Positions 41,485-53,300 of a stretch of 64,000 bases of DNA are shown here, piece by piece. A program made the translations under genes and the position numbers. Source of the stretch: Deltaproteobacteria bacterium HGW-Deltaproteobacteria-14 (GTDB taxonomy: Bacteria; Myxococcota_A; UBA9042; PHBI01); the NCBI GenBank assembly GCA_002841945.1, contig PHBI01000021.1:1-64000 (forward strand). Direction: 5' to 3'. The notes below the pieces were generated by a model, which ran no database searches, had not been told where the DNA came from, and saw only the letters and a list, made by a program, of their open reading frames with translations. The number at the start of each line of letters is the position of its first letter. Position 1 is the first letter of the stretch.

Positions 41485-43191
41485 TCACCCGCAGATGCTG
41501 AGCACCACCGAGATGTGACGCTCCTCCGAGGCCCCGCAGGTGCGCTTGAGCGGCTGCTTGGTCGCGTCGACGAAGGTGATGTCGGTGTCCTTGCAGTCCA
41601 TCAGGACGCGGCTGAGGAGCTCCATCGAGTCGGTGTAGGTGAACTTGCCGCTCAGGAAGACCTGAACCTGTCCCTCGGTCTTGTCGAGCCACTCCTCGAG
41701 GGCGTCGATCTTCGAGGGGGACCCGAGGTCGATGGTCTCGCCCTCCTTGACCCACTCTTTGGCTTCCTTGTCGTACTTCACCGCGACCGCACGGAAGCGG
41801 GTCGGGCTCAGCTCGAGGTAGTACTCCTTCTTGTTGCCGAGGAGCGCCTCGCCCATGAAGCCCATCAGCGCGCAGGTCGTCTTCGACCCGTCCTCCGGGA
41901 ACTGGTAGGAGGAGCTCTTCGGCGCGTCGACGTGCATCATCTGGAGGTTGAGCACCCCCTTGCGGAGGCTGTCGTCGACGTAGCGGCGGCCGACGAGGAC
42001 GATGTTCTTCACGATGGCGTCGGGGAACGCGAACACGCGCACGATGTCGCGCAGCGCCGTGGTGGACATGGTGCCGGGCGCCTCGACCACCGCGCGGGTG
42101 AAGTTGATGATGTTGCCCGGGGTGTTCTTGACGTTGTTGACGACCTCGAGCGCCTTGCCGGACAGGTCGCCGGGGATCGTCCCGTCGAACGTCGGGGCGA
42201 GCTGCTGGTCGGCGATGACGATGCCGCGGTCCTTCGAGAAGAAGGCGTTGAGCCCGCTCGTCCCGCCGGGCTTGGCGAAGGTCGCCGGCAGGATCGGGTC
42301 CTCGGAGACGTCGACCTCGCCCTTGGTCGCCTCGGCGAGATCACCGACGAAGCGGTCCATGACGTCCGTGAAGACCTTGGCGTCTTCAGAGTTCGCCTTG
42401 AAGCCCTCGGCCTGCTTCTTGATGAGCTCGAGGTAGGCGCGATCGAGCACGGCGGCCCGGTGCTCGTGGGGCACGCCCTTGCAGCGCTCCTTGATGGCCT
42501 CGTCCGCGAAGCAGATGCGGCTGATGTACGCGTCCGGATCGTCGTCCTCCCCAGCGTGGGTCGCGAAGCCGAAGCCCAGGGCCCAGTACGGGAGCAGCGC
42601 GCGCCGCTCGGCGAGGCGGGACTCGGCCAGGCTGAGCTGGTAGAAACCAGCGGCGTGCACGAAGGAGCGGTCGAAGCGCGCCTCGTCCATCAGCGGCGGC
42701 GGGACGTAGGGAACGCCGGCCTTGTCGGCCTCGGCCTCGTGCATCGAGGCGCTCTCCACGAAGGCGTCGATGGAGCCGAAGTAGCGCTCGTGAGACGAGC
42801 TGCCGTTCCAGTAGTCGTCCGCCTCCTTGACGAAGGTGTCGGCGAGCTCCGCGGCGACCTGAGCAGGCGTCCCCTTCGCGCCCACCTTGGTGGTCTCGTC
42901 GGGCTTGGTGTGGGTCGCGAGGTGCTCGAACGTCTTGGCGTCGTCGCGGGCCAGGGTCTGTTTGCGCCAGGTCAGGATGGGGTGTTCACGCCCCTCGGCC
43001 TTGGCGTCGGCCGCCGGCACGGAGCTCGAGAGCGCTCCGTAGCGGTCGGTCTGCACGGCGTAGACGGCCGCCTTCGCGGCGGCGTACCGGCGCTCTTTGC
43101 TCTGGTCGAGCTTGGCCTGGAGCCCCATGTCGCAGCCCGAAGCGAGCAGCACGAGGGCGACGGATGACGTGAGGAGGCGAGCGCGGGTCAT
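41485..43191 (-). CDS. Hypothetical lipoprotein, 568 aa
   Basis: 'MTRARLLTSSVALVLLASGCDMGLQ' signal/lipobox; well-behaved long ORF. Confidence 0.75.
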   Translation of the reverse strand: MTRARLLTSSVALVLLASGCDMGLQAKLDQSKERRYAAAKAAVYAVQTDRYGALSSSVPAADAKAEGREHPILTWRKQTLARDDAKTFEHLATHTKPDETTKVGAKGTPAQVAAELADTFVKEADDYWNGSSSHERYFGSIDAFVESASMHEAEADKAGVPYVPPPLMDEARFDRSFVHAAGFYQLSLAESRLAERRALLPYWALGFGFATHAGEDDDPDAYISRICFADEAIKERCKGVPHEHRAAVLDRAYLELIKKQAEGFKANSEDAKVFTDVMDRFVGDLAEATKGEVDVSEDPILPATFAKPGGTSGLNAFFSKDRGIVIADQQLAPTFDGTIPGDLSGKALEVVNNVKNTPGNIINFTRAVVEAPGTMSTTALRDIVRVFAFPDAIVKNIVLVGRRYVDDSLRKGVLNLQMMHVDAPKSSSYQFPEDGSKTTCALMGFMGEALLGNKKEYYLELSPTRFRAVAVKYDKEAKEWVKEGETIDLGSPSKIDALEEWLDKTEGQVQVFLSGKFTYTDSMELLSRVLMDCKDTDITFVDATKQPLKRTCGASEERHISVVLSICG

Positions 43192-43247
43192 TCTGGGCGG
43201 GTCTCCGTAACCGTGCCCGAACGGGCGATGAGGCCGGGAGTATCGAG

Positions 43248-46200
43248 ATGCGACCCTTGATTGTCAAGGCGTTGCCGCACGCGGTGAGCGCTCCGAGGTC
43301 GGTCGAAAAACTCGCGCCGGCGTTGTCGAAACCGGTACAGACTACCGTTGCACTCGACGACGGTGAGAACGATGCCGATAATCGGCGTGCAGAGGGTCGC
43401 CCTGGTCCACCGCAAGTCCGTGACGCAAGACGCGGTCCGATCACCCCGCAGAATCGGAGCGCAGGCGAGGAGATCCCGCTGGAACAGACCTCCCAGGTGA
43501 CGCCCGAGTTCCTCTGCCCCGAATGCGAGCGGATCTTCGGCAGTGGGTACGAGCGCTGCCCGTTCGACGGCGCCCGGCTCGTCAACCTGGGGGCCGGGCT
43601 CGCGGCCGGGACGGTGATCGACAACCGCTACACGATCAAGCGGCTGCTCGGAAAGGGCGGGATGGGATCGGTCTACGTCGCACGTCAGCACTCGATGGAC
43701 CGCGACGTCGCGATGAAGATCATGCACCACCGGGCCGACGGGAACCACGCCTCGGTGCAGCGCTTCTTCTGGGAGGTCCGCGCCGCGCGGCGGCTCCAGA
43801 GCCCGCACACGATCACGGTCTTCGACTTCGGTCAGACCGAGCGCGGGAGCCTCTACCTCGCGATGGAGCTGCTCAAGGGCACCACCCTCGGACACCTCCT
43901 GGGCGTGGAGCAGCGGGTCTCGCCGCAGCTGACGCTGCGGATCTCGATGCAGATCTGTCGGAGCCTCGAGGAGGCGCACGGCAAGGGGATCATCCACCGC
44001 GACCTGAAGCCGGAGAACATCTTCCTCGTCCAGCGCAACAGCGCCAACGACTTCGTGAAGGTGCTCGACTTCGGCGTCGCGAAGTTCCTCGATCCCGACG
44101 GGCAGAGCCCGCTCACCCAGACCGGGACGGTCTTCGGCACGCCCCGCTACATGAGCCCCGAGCAGGCCAACAGCGAGTCCGTCGACGCGCGGAGCGACCT
44201 CTACTCCCTCGGCATCATGATGTACGAGATGCTGACCGGGAAGGTCCCGTTCAACGAGGACAACGCCCTCGAGCTGCTCTACAAGCAGGTCCACGCCAAG
44301 CCGGTCCCGCTGTGCGAGGTGGCGCCGTGGCTCGCCCTCGACCCGCGGCTCGGCGAGCTCGTCGACGGGCTCCTCGAGAAGCGGCGGGAGGCCCGACCCC
44401 AGTCAGCGACCCTCGTCCGTGAGGCGCTCGAGGGCCTCGCGAACGAGCTCCCCGACGACGGGGAAGGGGTCCCGCCCCCGATCCCCATCTCGGAGGCCCA
44501 CGCGGCGCCCGCCGTGAGGCAGCACGGGACCGCGGACACCCAACAGGCGCTCGACGCCCGCGAGCTGTTGCGGCGCGAGATGCAGACGCCCTCGCTCGGG
44601 ATGAGGACCGGTCACGATGGGCGCGCTCACCTCCTCGCGGGCCGACCAGACGAGAGCAGCGCGGCCCGGCAGGCCGTGGAAGAGGGGCTCCAGGGGCCCA
44701 CTGGCCGCTTCGTCTTCATCACCGGCGAGCCAGGCCTCGGAAAGAGGCGCCTCACGCGCTGGCTCGCCGCGGCCGCCCTAAAAGAGCACGACGCCGTGCT
44801 CGCGCAGAGCCGCGAGGCGACCCACTCCCCGCATGACATGCCCGAGATGCGCGCCGCGCTCGAGCACCTCCTGGGCGTGACGCTGCTCGAGCGCACCGGG
44901 CTGCGGCAAGCCCTCGAGGATCATCCGGCGTTCTCGGACCACGTCGAGCACGACCTCATCACCGCGCTAACCGATTTTCTGCGCCCCCCGCTCAAGGACG
45001 GCGCCTCGACCGCCGCCGACGACGACGTCCAGCGCCTCTTCAGCGCCATCCATCGCCTGCTGGTCAGGATCAGCAAGATCCGCCCGGTGGTCCTCGACGC
45101 CGGGCTCCTCAACCGCGCCTCGCCGATGACGCTGCGCTTTCTCGAGTACCTCGGCGCGGCGATGCCGTTCTCGCCGTCGCGGATCGTCGTGCTGAGCCGC
45201 ATCGACACCTCCTCGCGGCCGCGCCACGCCGTGCTGCGGGGCGCGCTCGAGTCGTGCGGCTGGCAGGGGGAGAGCAACCCGTCGTCGCGACACATCCCGA
45301 TGCACCGCCTCGACGGCCAGGAGTTCAAAGACCTCCTGCAGTCCCTCGGCAAGGTCTACATCAACCTGGTCGACTACCTTCACTACCTCAGCGGCGGCGT
45401 GCCCCGGGTCGCGGCGGCGCTGGTGCGCCAGATCGAGTCCAACCCGGAGCGCCTGCACGTCGCGCGGATGTGGAACCCGATCGGCCACCGCACGGCCCTC
45501 GCCGAGCTCCCTCGGGACCTCGTCGACGAGGCCGAGCGGCACTTCGACCGCGCCCTCGCTGCGGCGCGCGAGCCGCGGATCATCAAGAGCATCGTGCGGA
45601 TCGCCGCCCTCATCGGCAACAGCTTCGACATCGGGTTCTTGGAGGAGTGCGTCGGCCGTGAGGACGACCCCGCGCTCCTCGACGCGCTGGAAGACGGCCT
45701 CGATCTGCTCGTCGCCGAGGGCTGCCTCCACGAGATCGACGGCGCCGGTGATCGGCTGCGCTTCGACAACGGCATCCTCCGTGAGCTCGTCCTGAACCGC
45801 ATCCGGAGCCAACGGTCGGTGAAGCACCTCCACTCCCTGGTGGCCGGCGCCATCGCGGACCTGCCGCCGGACCAGCTCGCCCCTCGCGCCCTCGAGCTGG
45901 CGACCCACTACGCTTGCTCGGGGGACTACACCAGAGCGCTCGATCACCACCTCGTGCACGCCCGGGCCGCGCGCGCCTCCGGGACGACCGAGGCGGCGCT
46001 GCAGGCGTATCTGGCCGCGGCGGAGATCGTCGAGCAGCTCCTACACGATCCGGACGCCGAGCGCGCACCGATCCCCGCCGAGCACGAGATCATCGCCGAG
46101 CTGGCCCAGATCCACTTCGAGCTCGGCCTGTACGAGCAAGCAGCTGACAGCTTCGAGGGGCTCTGCCAGCGCGCTCGGGACGCCGGTGACGAGGCCGCGC

Positions 46201-47201
46201 TGGGGCGCGCCGAGCGCGGCTTGGCCGAGGTGCAGGACGCGCTCGCCGAGTACGGCGCGGCGTCGAGCCTGTTCGAGTCGGCGCGCGACCGCTTCCGCGC
46301 CCTCGGCGAGCGCCTCGAGGCCGCCTGGTGCGAGCTGAAGCGCGCCGGATCGCTCGAGCGCCGCGGGCTCCCCACCCAGGCCCGGGCTGCCTACTCGGAA
46401 GCGCGTCAGGTCTTCGCGAGGGAACGAGACGACCGCGGGCTCGCCGAGGCGTACAACGCGCTCGGGCTGCTGGCGCTGCGCGAGGGGGACGCGAGCGAGG
46501 CGCTCCGCCAGCTGCGCCGCGCCGCAGATCTGTTCAAGAAGCTCCACGCCTCCCTCGATCTCGGCAAGGCGCTCTACAGCCTGGCGATCGCGGCGACCGA
46601 CCGGCGAGACCTGCTCATGGCCCTCGACGCGGCCAACAAGGCCCTCGAGATCTTCGACCGCCACGACTTCCGGGTCGGCATCAGCCAGTGCCTGGGCACG
46701 ATCGCGCGCGTCCTGGTGACCCAGCGACGCCCGGCCGAGGCGCGACCGTTCTTCGAGCGCGCCCTGAGGATCCGCGAGAACCTGGGCGATCGGCGCGGGG
46801 TCGCTGAGGCCGTCGCGAGCCTGGCCGACATCGCGCTGTCCCTCGAGCAGTTCGACCGGGCGCTCGAGCTCGCCTTCCGGGGCCGCGACATCTACACGTC
46901 GATCGGTGAGTTCCTCGGCGCCGCGAACGCGCTCCGTACCATGGGCCAGGCGCAGTCCGCGCTCGGACGCTACGAGGACGCGTTGGCGTTCTTGCGCGAG
47001 GCCGTCGCGACCTACGAGAGCCTGTCGGCCAAGGACGGCGACCTCTGCGACATCCTGCAGAGCCTGGCCGAGTGCCAGGATCGGATGGGCCTCCGTTCAG
47101 ACGCGCGTGTGACGCTGGCGCGGGCTCTCGAGCTGGCCCGGGAGCTGAGCCTCAGCCATCAGACCGGCCACCTCGAGGCGCGGCTGCGGGCGTTGGCGTA
47201 G
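43248..47201 (+). CDS. Serine/threonine protein kinase with zinc-ribbon N-terminus, P-loop-like middle and TPR C-terminus
   Basis: 'CPECERIFGSGYERCPFDG'; 'YTIKRLLGKGGMGSVYVARQHSMDRDVAMKIM', 'IIHRDLKPENIFLV', 'VLDFGVAKFL'; 'FITGEPGLGKRRLTRWL'; TPRs toward the end. True start may be later (e.g. GTG 43498). Confidence 0.92.
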   Translation: MRPLIVKALPHAVSAPRSVEKLAPALSKPVQTTVALDDGENDADNRRAEGRPGPPQVRDARRGPITPQNRSAGEEIPLEQTSQVTPEFLCPECERIFGSGYERCPFDGARLVNLGAGLAAGTVIDNRYTIKRLLGKGGMGSVYVARQHSMDRDVAMKIMHHRADGNHASVQRFFWEVRAARRLQSPHTITVFDFGQTERGSLYLAMELLKGTTLGHLLGVEQRVSPQLTLRISMQICRSLEEAHGKGIIHRDLKPENIFLVQRNSANDFVKVLDFGVAKFLDPDGQSPLTQTGTVFGTPRYMSPEQANSESVDARSDLYSLGIMMYEMLTGKVPFNEDNALELLYKQVHAKPVPLCEVAPWLALDPRLGELVDGLLEKRREARPQSATLVREALEGLANELPDDGEGVPPPIPISEAHAAPAVRQHGTADTQQALDARELLRREMQTPSLGMRTGHDGRAHLLAGRPDESSAARQAVEEGLQGPTGRFVFITGEPGLGKRRLTRWLAAAALKEHDAVLAQSREATHSPHDMPEMRAALEHLLGVTLLERTGLRQALEDHPAFSDHVEHDLITALTDFLRPPLKDGASTAADDDVQRLFSAIHRLLVRISKIRPVVLDAGLLNRASPMTLRFLEYLGAAMPFSPSRIVVLSRIDTSSRPRHAVLRGALESCGWQGESNPSSRHIPMHRLDGQEFKDLLQSLGKVYINLVDYLHYLSGGVPRVAAALVRQIESNPERLHVARMWNPIGHRTALAELPRDLVDEAERHFDRALAAAREPRIIKSIVRIAALIGNSFDIGFLEECVGREDDPALLDALEDGLDLLVAEGCLHEIDGAGDRLRFDNGILRELVLNRIRSQRSVKHLHSLVAGAIADLPPDQLAPRALELATHYACSGDYTRALDHHLVHARAARASGTTEAALQAYLAAAEIVEQLLHDPDAERAPIPAEHEIIAELAQIHFELGLYEQAADSFEGLCQRARDAGDEAALGRAERGLAEVQDALAEYGAASSLFESARDRFRALGERLEAAWCELKRAGSLERRGLPTQARAAYSEARQVFARERDDRGLAEAYNALGLLALREGDASEALRQLRRAADLFKKLHASLDLGKALYSLAIAATDRRDLLMALDAANKALEIFDRHDFRVGISQCLGTIARVLVTQRRPAEARPFFERALRIRENLGDRRGVAEAVASLADIALSLEQFDRALELAFRGRDIYTSIGEFLGAANALRTMGQAQSALGRYEDALAFLREAVATYESLSAKDGDLCDILQSLAECQDRMGLRSDARVTLARALELARELSLSHQTGHLEARLRALA

Positions 47202-47210
47202 GGGCCGCCG

Positions 47211-48065
47211 TCAGTGGAGCCGGCGCGACACCCGGGTCAGGGCGGCGTCGAGGAGCGCGAGGAGCCCCTCCGGGTCGTCGACGTGGAGCCAGTGCCCGGC
47301 GTCCGGGAGGGTGTGTAGGTGCACCGCCCCGGCGTCGGACAGGCCCTCGAGTCGGGCGACGTCGTCGGCGCCGAGGCGATCGCTCTTGCCACCGAGGACG
47401 GCGTGGACCGCGAGGTGCCGCGGGGGAGACGTGACGACACTCCAGCCATCGACGGTGTAGTAGTCGGCCAGCATCTCGGCGATCGCGTCGAGATCGAAGC
47501 GCCAGCGGTAGCCGCCGGTGCCGAGCCGCAGGTTGGTGGTCATCCACTGACCGAGCGCGCGGGGGAGGCCCTTGGCCGTCAGCGCCTCGACCAGCACGCC
47601 CCGTGATGGCAGCGGGAGGGGCACGCTCCGGACGGCCGCCATCACCTCCTCGATCTGGCGCACGCTCGGGTGGGCGCTGCCGCGGGGGATGACCCCGATG
47701 GGCGCGTCGAGCAGCCACAGCTCGTCGAGGTCGACGGCGTGGTCGCGCGCGTAGACCAGCCCGACCTTGCCGCCGAAGGAGTGGCCGCACACCAGCGAGG
47801 GCTCGAGGCCGCGGCGCTCGGCCAGGGCCGCGAGGTCTGCCGCACAGGCTGCCACCGTGTGGGGCGGTGGGGCGCCTGTGGAGTCGCCGTGGTTGCGCAG
47901 ATCGACGAGCACGAAGAGCCACGTCGGGTGCGCGGTCACGAGGCGGCGCACGAAGCTGCGCCAGTTCGTCCCCGAACCGAGGATGCCGTGGAGGACGAAG
48001 GCGACCTCCTTCGGCTCGGTCAGTCCCGGGGCGTGGACGTCGATGTGCGCGGGGACGTAGCCCAC
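47211..48065 (-). CDS. Alpha/beta hydrolase
   Basis: 'VAFVLHGILGSGTNWRSFVRRL...VLVDLRNHGDSTGAPPPHT', 'SLVCGHSFGGKVGLVYA'. Confidence 0.9.
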   Translation of the reverse strand: MGYVPAHIDVHAPGLTEPKEVAFVLHGILGSGTNWRSFVRRLVTAHPTWLFVLVDLRNHGDSTGAPPPHTVAACAADLAALAERRGLEPSLVCGHSFGGKVGLVYARDHAVDLDELWLLDAPIGVIPRGSAHPSVRQIEEVMAAVRSVPLPLPSRGVLVEALTAKGLPRALGQWMTTNLRLGTGGYRWRFDLDAIAEMLADYYTVDGWSVVTSPPRHLAVHAVLGGKSDRLGADDVARLEGLSDAGAVHLHTLPDAGHWLHVDDPEGLLALLDAALTRVSRRLH

Positions 48066-48275
48066 CGGTTGCTCCTCGGCTGGCGCGGCGATGCCGCGAT
48101 GAACCGTCTCTCTATACGCCGCCTATACCGCGCCGGTCCACCCCGTGCGGCGGCCGCTCGCGCGCTGCGGGAGGCCATCGACGATGGTCTCGATCCCGGT
48201 GAGGCAGCGCGTCACGGGGTCACCGCGCGGACCGCGACCCGGAGCGCACCCCGGCTCGCGGTCACGGCGATCCCG

Positions 48276-50228
48276 TCAGGCGCTGGCGCCGTCCCCGCTC
48301 TGCGGCTCCTCCACCGCAACGCCCGCGACGCCGTGCGCCGCGGTCGAGAGGAGGCGCGTCACCTGCTCGACGAAGCGGCTCGGGTCATCGAGGCGGCTGC
48401 CCTCGGACAGCAGCGCCTGGGTGTGGAGCACCTCGACCCACTCGGCCACCTGCGGCGAATCGGGCGCGGCGCCATGGATTCGGTTCAGGTCCTCGATGAG
48501 GGGGTGCGTCCCGTTGATCTCGAAGATCCGCTTGCCGCCGACGTAGCCGGGCTGGGTCGCCTTGAAGAGGCGCTCGACGTGGGCGTGATGGCCGCCCTCG
48601 GGCACCACGAGGCACGCCGGCGACGAGGTCAGTCGGTCGGAGACGCGGACGTCCTCGACGCGGTCACCGAGCACCTCCTTGATGCGCTCGATGAGGGACG
48701 CCACGCGGGTCTCGGCGGCCTCGCGCTCCTCCTTGGCGGTCTCGCTGTCGTCGAGCTCGAAGGTCGCGCCCATGGCGTCCTCGAGGGGGACGTCGTCGAA
48801 GCCCCCGAGCCCCTGAACCGCCCACTCGTCGATGGGGTCGGTCATGAAGAGGACCTCGTAGCCGCGCTTGGTGATGGCCTCGAGGTGGGGGCTCGTGCGA
48901 GCGGCCCGCTCGGACTCGGCGATCACGTAGTAGATCGCCTTCTGTCCCTCCGGCATCCGCTCCTTGTACTCGGCGAGAGAGGTGAGCCCCTCTTCCCCGG
49001 TCGTGGTCGAGCGGTACCGCAGCAGCGGCGTGATGCGATCCTTGTTCTCGGGGTTGGTGTGCAGCCCCTCCTTCATCACCGCGCCGTACCCCTGCCAGAA
49101 GGAGCGATAGTCGTCGGCGCGGTCCTTGGCGAGCTCGTCGAGCATGTCGAAGACACGCTTGGTGAGCTGCTTCTTGATGAAGCGCACGGTCGCGGAGTCC
49201 TGAAGGAGCTCGCGCGAGACGTTGAGCGGGAGATCGTCGCTGTCGACGACGCCGCGCAGGAACCGCAGGAACGGCGGCAAGAGCTCCTTGCACTCGTCCA
49301 TGATGAAGACGCGCTTCACGTGGAGGCGGACGCCGTGCTGGTGGTCGTGGGAGTACAGATCGAACGGGGGCTTCTTCGGGACGAAGAGGACGCCCGTGAA
49401 CATCTGACGCCCCTCCACCTTGAAGTGGCTGAAAGCGAGCGGCGGATCCCAGTCGTGGGTCAGGTGCTTGTAGAACTCCTCGTACTCCTCGGCGGTGATC
49501 TCGGCGCGCGGGCGCTGCCAGAGCGCGACGGCGCGGTTCACCTGCTCGAACTCGACGCGCGGCGCCGCGTCCTCCTCGCCCTCGGGGGAGGCGTCGAACT
49601 TCTCCACCTGCACCTGAATCGGGTAGCTGATGTAGTCCGAGTAGCGCGTCACGAGCTGCCGCACGCGCCACGAGGAGAGGAACTCGCGCTGGTCCTCCTT
49701 GAGGTGCAGCACGACCGCGGTGCCGTGCTGCGCGCGCGCCGCCGGCTCGACGGTGAAGCTGTCCCCGGCGTCCGAGATCCAGCGCCAGCCCTCATCGGAG
49801 CCGGCGGCGCGGGTCAGGACCTCCACCTTGTCGGCGACGAGATAGGCGCTGTAGAAGCCGACGCCGAACTGGCCGATCAGCTGCACGTCGCCCCGCCCCT
49901 CGGCGAGGGCCTCGATGAAGGCCTTCGAGCCGCTGTGGGCGACGGTCCCGAGGTTCTTCACCAGCTCGTCGTGGGTCATCCCGACGCCGGTGTCCTCGAT
50001 GGTCAGCGTCCCCGCCTCCTCGTCGGCGTGGATCCGGATCTCGAGCGCGTCCTTGGCCAGCGTGTGCTCGGTCAGGCCGCGGTACTTCAGCTTGTCGAGG
50101 GCGTCCGAGGCGTTGGAAATCAGCTCGCGCAGGAAGATCTCCTTGTTCGAGTACAAGGAGTTGATCACCAGGCGCAGAACCTGGCTGACCTCGGCTTCGA
50201 AGCGGTGGGTCTCCGTGGTCGTCGTCAT
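48276..50228 (-). CDS. htpG: Hsp90-family chaperone HtpG
   Basis: 'FEAEVSQVLRLVINSLYSNKEIFLRELISNASDALDKLKY', 'GQFGVGFYSAYLVADKVEV'. Confidence 0.97.
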   Translation of the reverse strand: MTTTTETHRFEAEVSQVLRLVINSLYSNKEIFLRELISNASDALDKLKYRGLTEHTLAKDALEIRIHADEEAGTLTIEDTGVGMTHDELVKNLGTVAHSGSKAFIEALAEGRGDVQLIGQFGVGFYSAYLVADKVEVLTRAAGSDEGWRWISDAGDSFTVEPAARAQHGTAVVLHLKEDQREFLSSWRVRQLVTRYSDYISYPIQVQVEKFDASPEGEEDAAPRVEFEQVNRAVALWQRPRAEITAEEYEEFYKHLTHDWDPPLAFSHFKVEGRQMFTGVLFVPKKPPFDLYSHDHQHGVRLHVKRVFIMDECKELLPPFLRFLRGVVDSDDLPLNVSRELLQDSATVRFIKKQLTKRVFDMLDELAKDRADDYRSFWQGYGAVMKEGLHTNPENKDRITPLLRYRSTTTGEEGLTSLAEYKERMPEGQKAIYYVIAESERAARTSPHLEAITKRGYEVLFMTDPIDEWAVQGLGGFDDVPLEDAMGATFELDDSETAKEEREAAETRVASLIERIKEVLGDRVEDVRVSDRLTSSPACLVVPEGGHHAHVERLFKATQPGYVGGKRIFEINGTHPLIEDLNRIHGAAPDSPQVAEWVEVLHTQALLSEGSRLDDPSRFVEQVTRLLSTAAHGVAGVAVEEPQSGDGASA

Positions 50229-50322
50229 CTCGCGTTCTCTTGGGCTGAGCGGTCGATTGGGGTGTCTTTAGCCGCAGCCCGGTGGCTGCGGCGCCAAACG
50301 CGTATGCACCCACCCGGGGCGG

Positions 50323-53300
50323 TCAACTCGGCTCGACTACGGGTCGAGGCGCGGCCCCGGAGCCCTCGCATGCGACACACCCGATCCGCCCGGTCCCGCT
50401 ACAGAGCTCGCACGGCACCCGCCCCCCCGCCGCCGCGCAGTCGCACGGCACCGCGACCTCCCCCTTACCGCGGCAGGTCTGGCAGCGGCGACTGTCGATG
50501 CGCCGCATCGTCTGGCGCGCGGTGCAGTCCGGCTCCGGGCACGGAGCGAGCACGATGGTCTGGCCGCCGCAGCGGAGGCACGGGCGGTCGCCGGCGCCGC
50601 CACACTCGGGGCAGCGCGCGGCGCCCTCGCCGTGGCAGACGGTGCAGTGGCGCCGGACGAGCGCACGCAGCGCGTCAGCGGCCGCCAGGCGGATCCCGAC
50701 GTGGCGGGTCGAGCGGCCCAACGCCGCCTCCTCGAGCCAGATCGCGAGGTGCTCCGCCCGAAACAGCGGGATGAGCCCGAGCCGCTGCGGCAGGGAGTCG
50801 GGCGCGATCGTCTCGACCATGGTGTCGAGCCAGTCGGCGATCTCCGGGTCCGGATCCGCCCCCGATCCCGCGCCGACCCAATGCTCGATGCCCTCGATGG
50901 TCATCACCTGCCCGTGCTCGACAGCCTCCCTGATGGCCGGTCTCCGGGGCATGAGGCCGTGGGCGTCGAGACCCTCGCGAGCGGGCTGGCTGACCCGATA
51001 CTCGCCGTCAGTCGCCAGCACGACGAGCATGTCGGCGGCCCGCTGCAGGTCGCCGCGCCAGCCGCGGAGCGTCATCGCCGCCCCCTGGCGCCCCTCCCAC
51101 CACGGATCGGCCGCGAGCGCCCCGAGGACCGGCCACGCAGCGTCACCGACCGCCGCGAGGGCCAAGGCGATGAGCTCGCGATACTCCTGGAACGGGCTCG
51201 AAAAACCCCGCGCGACCTGCGCCGCCGCGGCCTCCGTCCCGATCGTGGCGAGCGCGCCGAGGGCCGCCTTCCGCACGTCGTCGTCGTCGTCGAGGATGCA
51301 GGTCCCGAGCGCCTCGACGCCGGTGTCGTCCCCGGCGCGACCGAGCGCCTGGCAGAGCGCCTCACGGGCACGCCAGTCCCAGCCGCCGGAGGTGAGCTCG
51401 TGAGCGAGCTCGGCGCCGTCGACGCCGCGCAGACCGCGGGCGATGCGGGCGCGGTGGGGGTTCGCCTGCCACGTGTGCTCGAGCGCCCACAGCAGCGCCT
51501 CGACGCCCCCGTCCAGGCGCGCTGCGCGCTCACCTTGGAGCCGGATCGCGGCGATGGTCGCGCGGCACCCCGCGGCCGGGACCCATCCGGGGAGGCGATC
51601 CATCACCGCTAGGAGCTCGCTCCGGAACGCGTAGCCGCCGAGCCGCAGCGCCTGCTCGAGGGTTGGCAGGTCGACGCCGGCGGGGTCCTCGAGGAGCTTC
51701 GCCGGGTGGCGAGCGGCGACCGCTACGAGGGTCCGCTCGTGGGGCGTGGTGGGGCCCCAACCGCGCTCGAGCAGGGACTCCATCGCCGTCATTCGAACGT
51801 CTTCGTCGGCGTCGAGGAGGGTCTCGACGAGGGTGCTCTCGGCCTCGCGGCCGGGGATCATCGCCAGGACGTCACAGGCGGCGCGCCGCCGCTTCCAGCT
51901 CCCTTTGGCGAGGGTGCGGCGCAGTCCGGGGAGCGCCGCCTTGCCCGCCTGCCGCGCGCGATCGACCGCCTCGGTCAGCTCGTCGGTCGGCCGAAACAGG
52001 AGCGCGTAGCCCGCGACCTCGTCCGCTGAGGGCGACGATCCCGTCAGCTCTTGCAGCGCCTGCAGGGCGGCGACGCGGGAGGCCTCCTGCGGGTCGCTCA
52101 GGCCTCGATTGCGCAGCGCGAAGACCACCTCGTGCGCGCCGGTACGTGAGATGGCGCGCGCAGCCCCCGCTCGGGCGCCCGGGTAGAAGCGGGTCTCGAG
52201 GGCCTCGAGCAGATGCATCACCCGCTCGGACCCCGCGAGGGCGCAGTAATCATCGACGGCGTCGTCATCCGCCCACTTCAGGCGCCGGCGGTACAGCTCG
52301 GCCAGCGCAGCCGACTGCGCGCGCGCGTTCAGCCGCCGGAGCGCGGCCGCGACCATCCCCTCGAGCGCGCGATACGAGCGGGCGACGGCCATCAGGCGGG
52401 GGCCGTCGGTGGCCGCGCCGATGTGTCCGATCGCCTCCACGCACGCGCGCCGCAGCGCGGCGTTGGGGACGTCGAGGGCGTGAAACAGCGCCTCCCGCGC
52501 CGCCAGCCGCTCCTCACCGGGGACGCTGCGGGCGAGGTCCACGAGGCCGTCGCTCTCCCCCGTCCACAGGGCGGCGCGCAGCTGGTCGAGCGCGTTGCGC
52601 ACGAGGGCGGCGGGCGGCAGGGCGACGAGCTCGCCGATGTCGTCGTGGCCGGCCGGCTGCGGCTCGATCTGACCGCTCACCAGGAGGCGGCGAGCGACCG
52701 CGCGACGCACGTCGGCGTCGGGGTGGTCGGCCCACGACCGGAGGAGGCGTCGCTCCGCCGCGTGGTCGACGACGAGCGAGCCCTCTTCGAGGCCTCGCAG
52801 CACCGCGCGGGTCACGACGCCGCTGCGCTCGCCGACGCAGTGATCGGGGGGCAGCTCGGACACCCCGGCGTCCGCGACGATGAGGGCGGCCCGGGCCGCG
52901 GGCTGCCAGCGCGACCAACGCGCGCCCAAGACCTGCCGGAGCGCCCCACGGCTCTCCGGTGGAGCGGCCGCGAGGGCCGTCTGCAGGAAGTCGCGGGCGT
53001 CGTCGTGCGCCGCGCACCCCGCGAGCCCGGAGATCAGCGTCGGGATCGCCGCGTCCGGCGTCGACGCGACCGCGACCAGGGTCGCTCCGCGGCACGCGTG
53101 GCTCCACTCTGCGGCGTCGAAGATGGCGCGCGCCGCGGTCTCGCCGAGCCACGCCAGCCCCGCGTCCCAGACCCCGTCGCCCAGCCCCTTGATGATGCCG
53201 AGGACGAGATCGGCGTCCTGGACCGCCGCGACCGCGTCCCGGACCAGGTCCCGCGCGCCGACGTCGCCGCGACGGGCGCTGCGTCCGATGCAGAACCCGA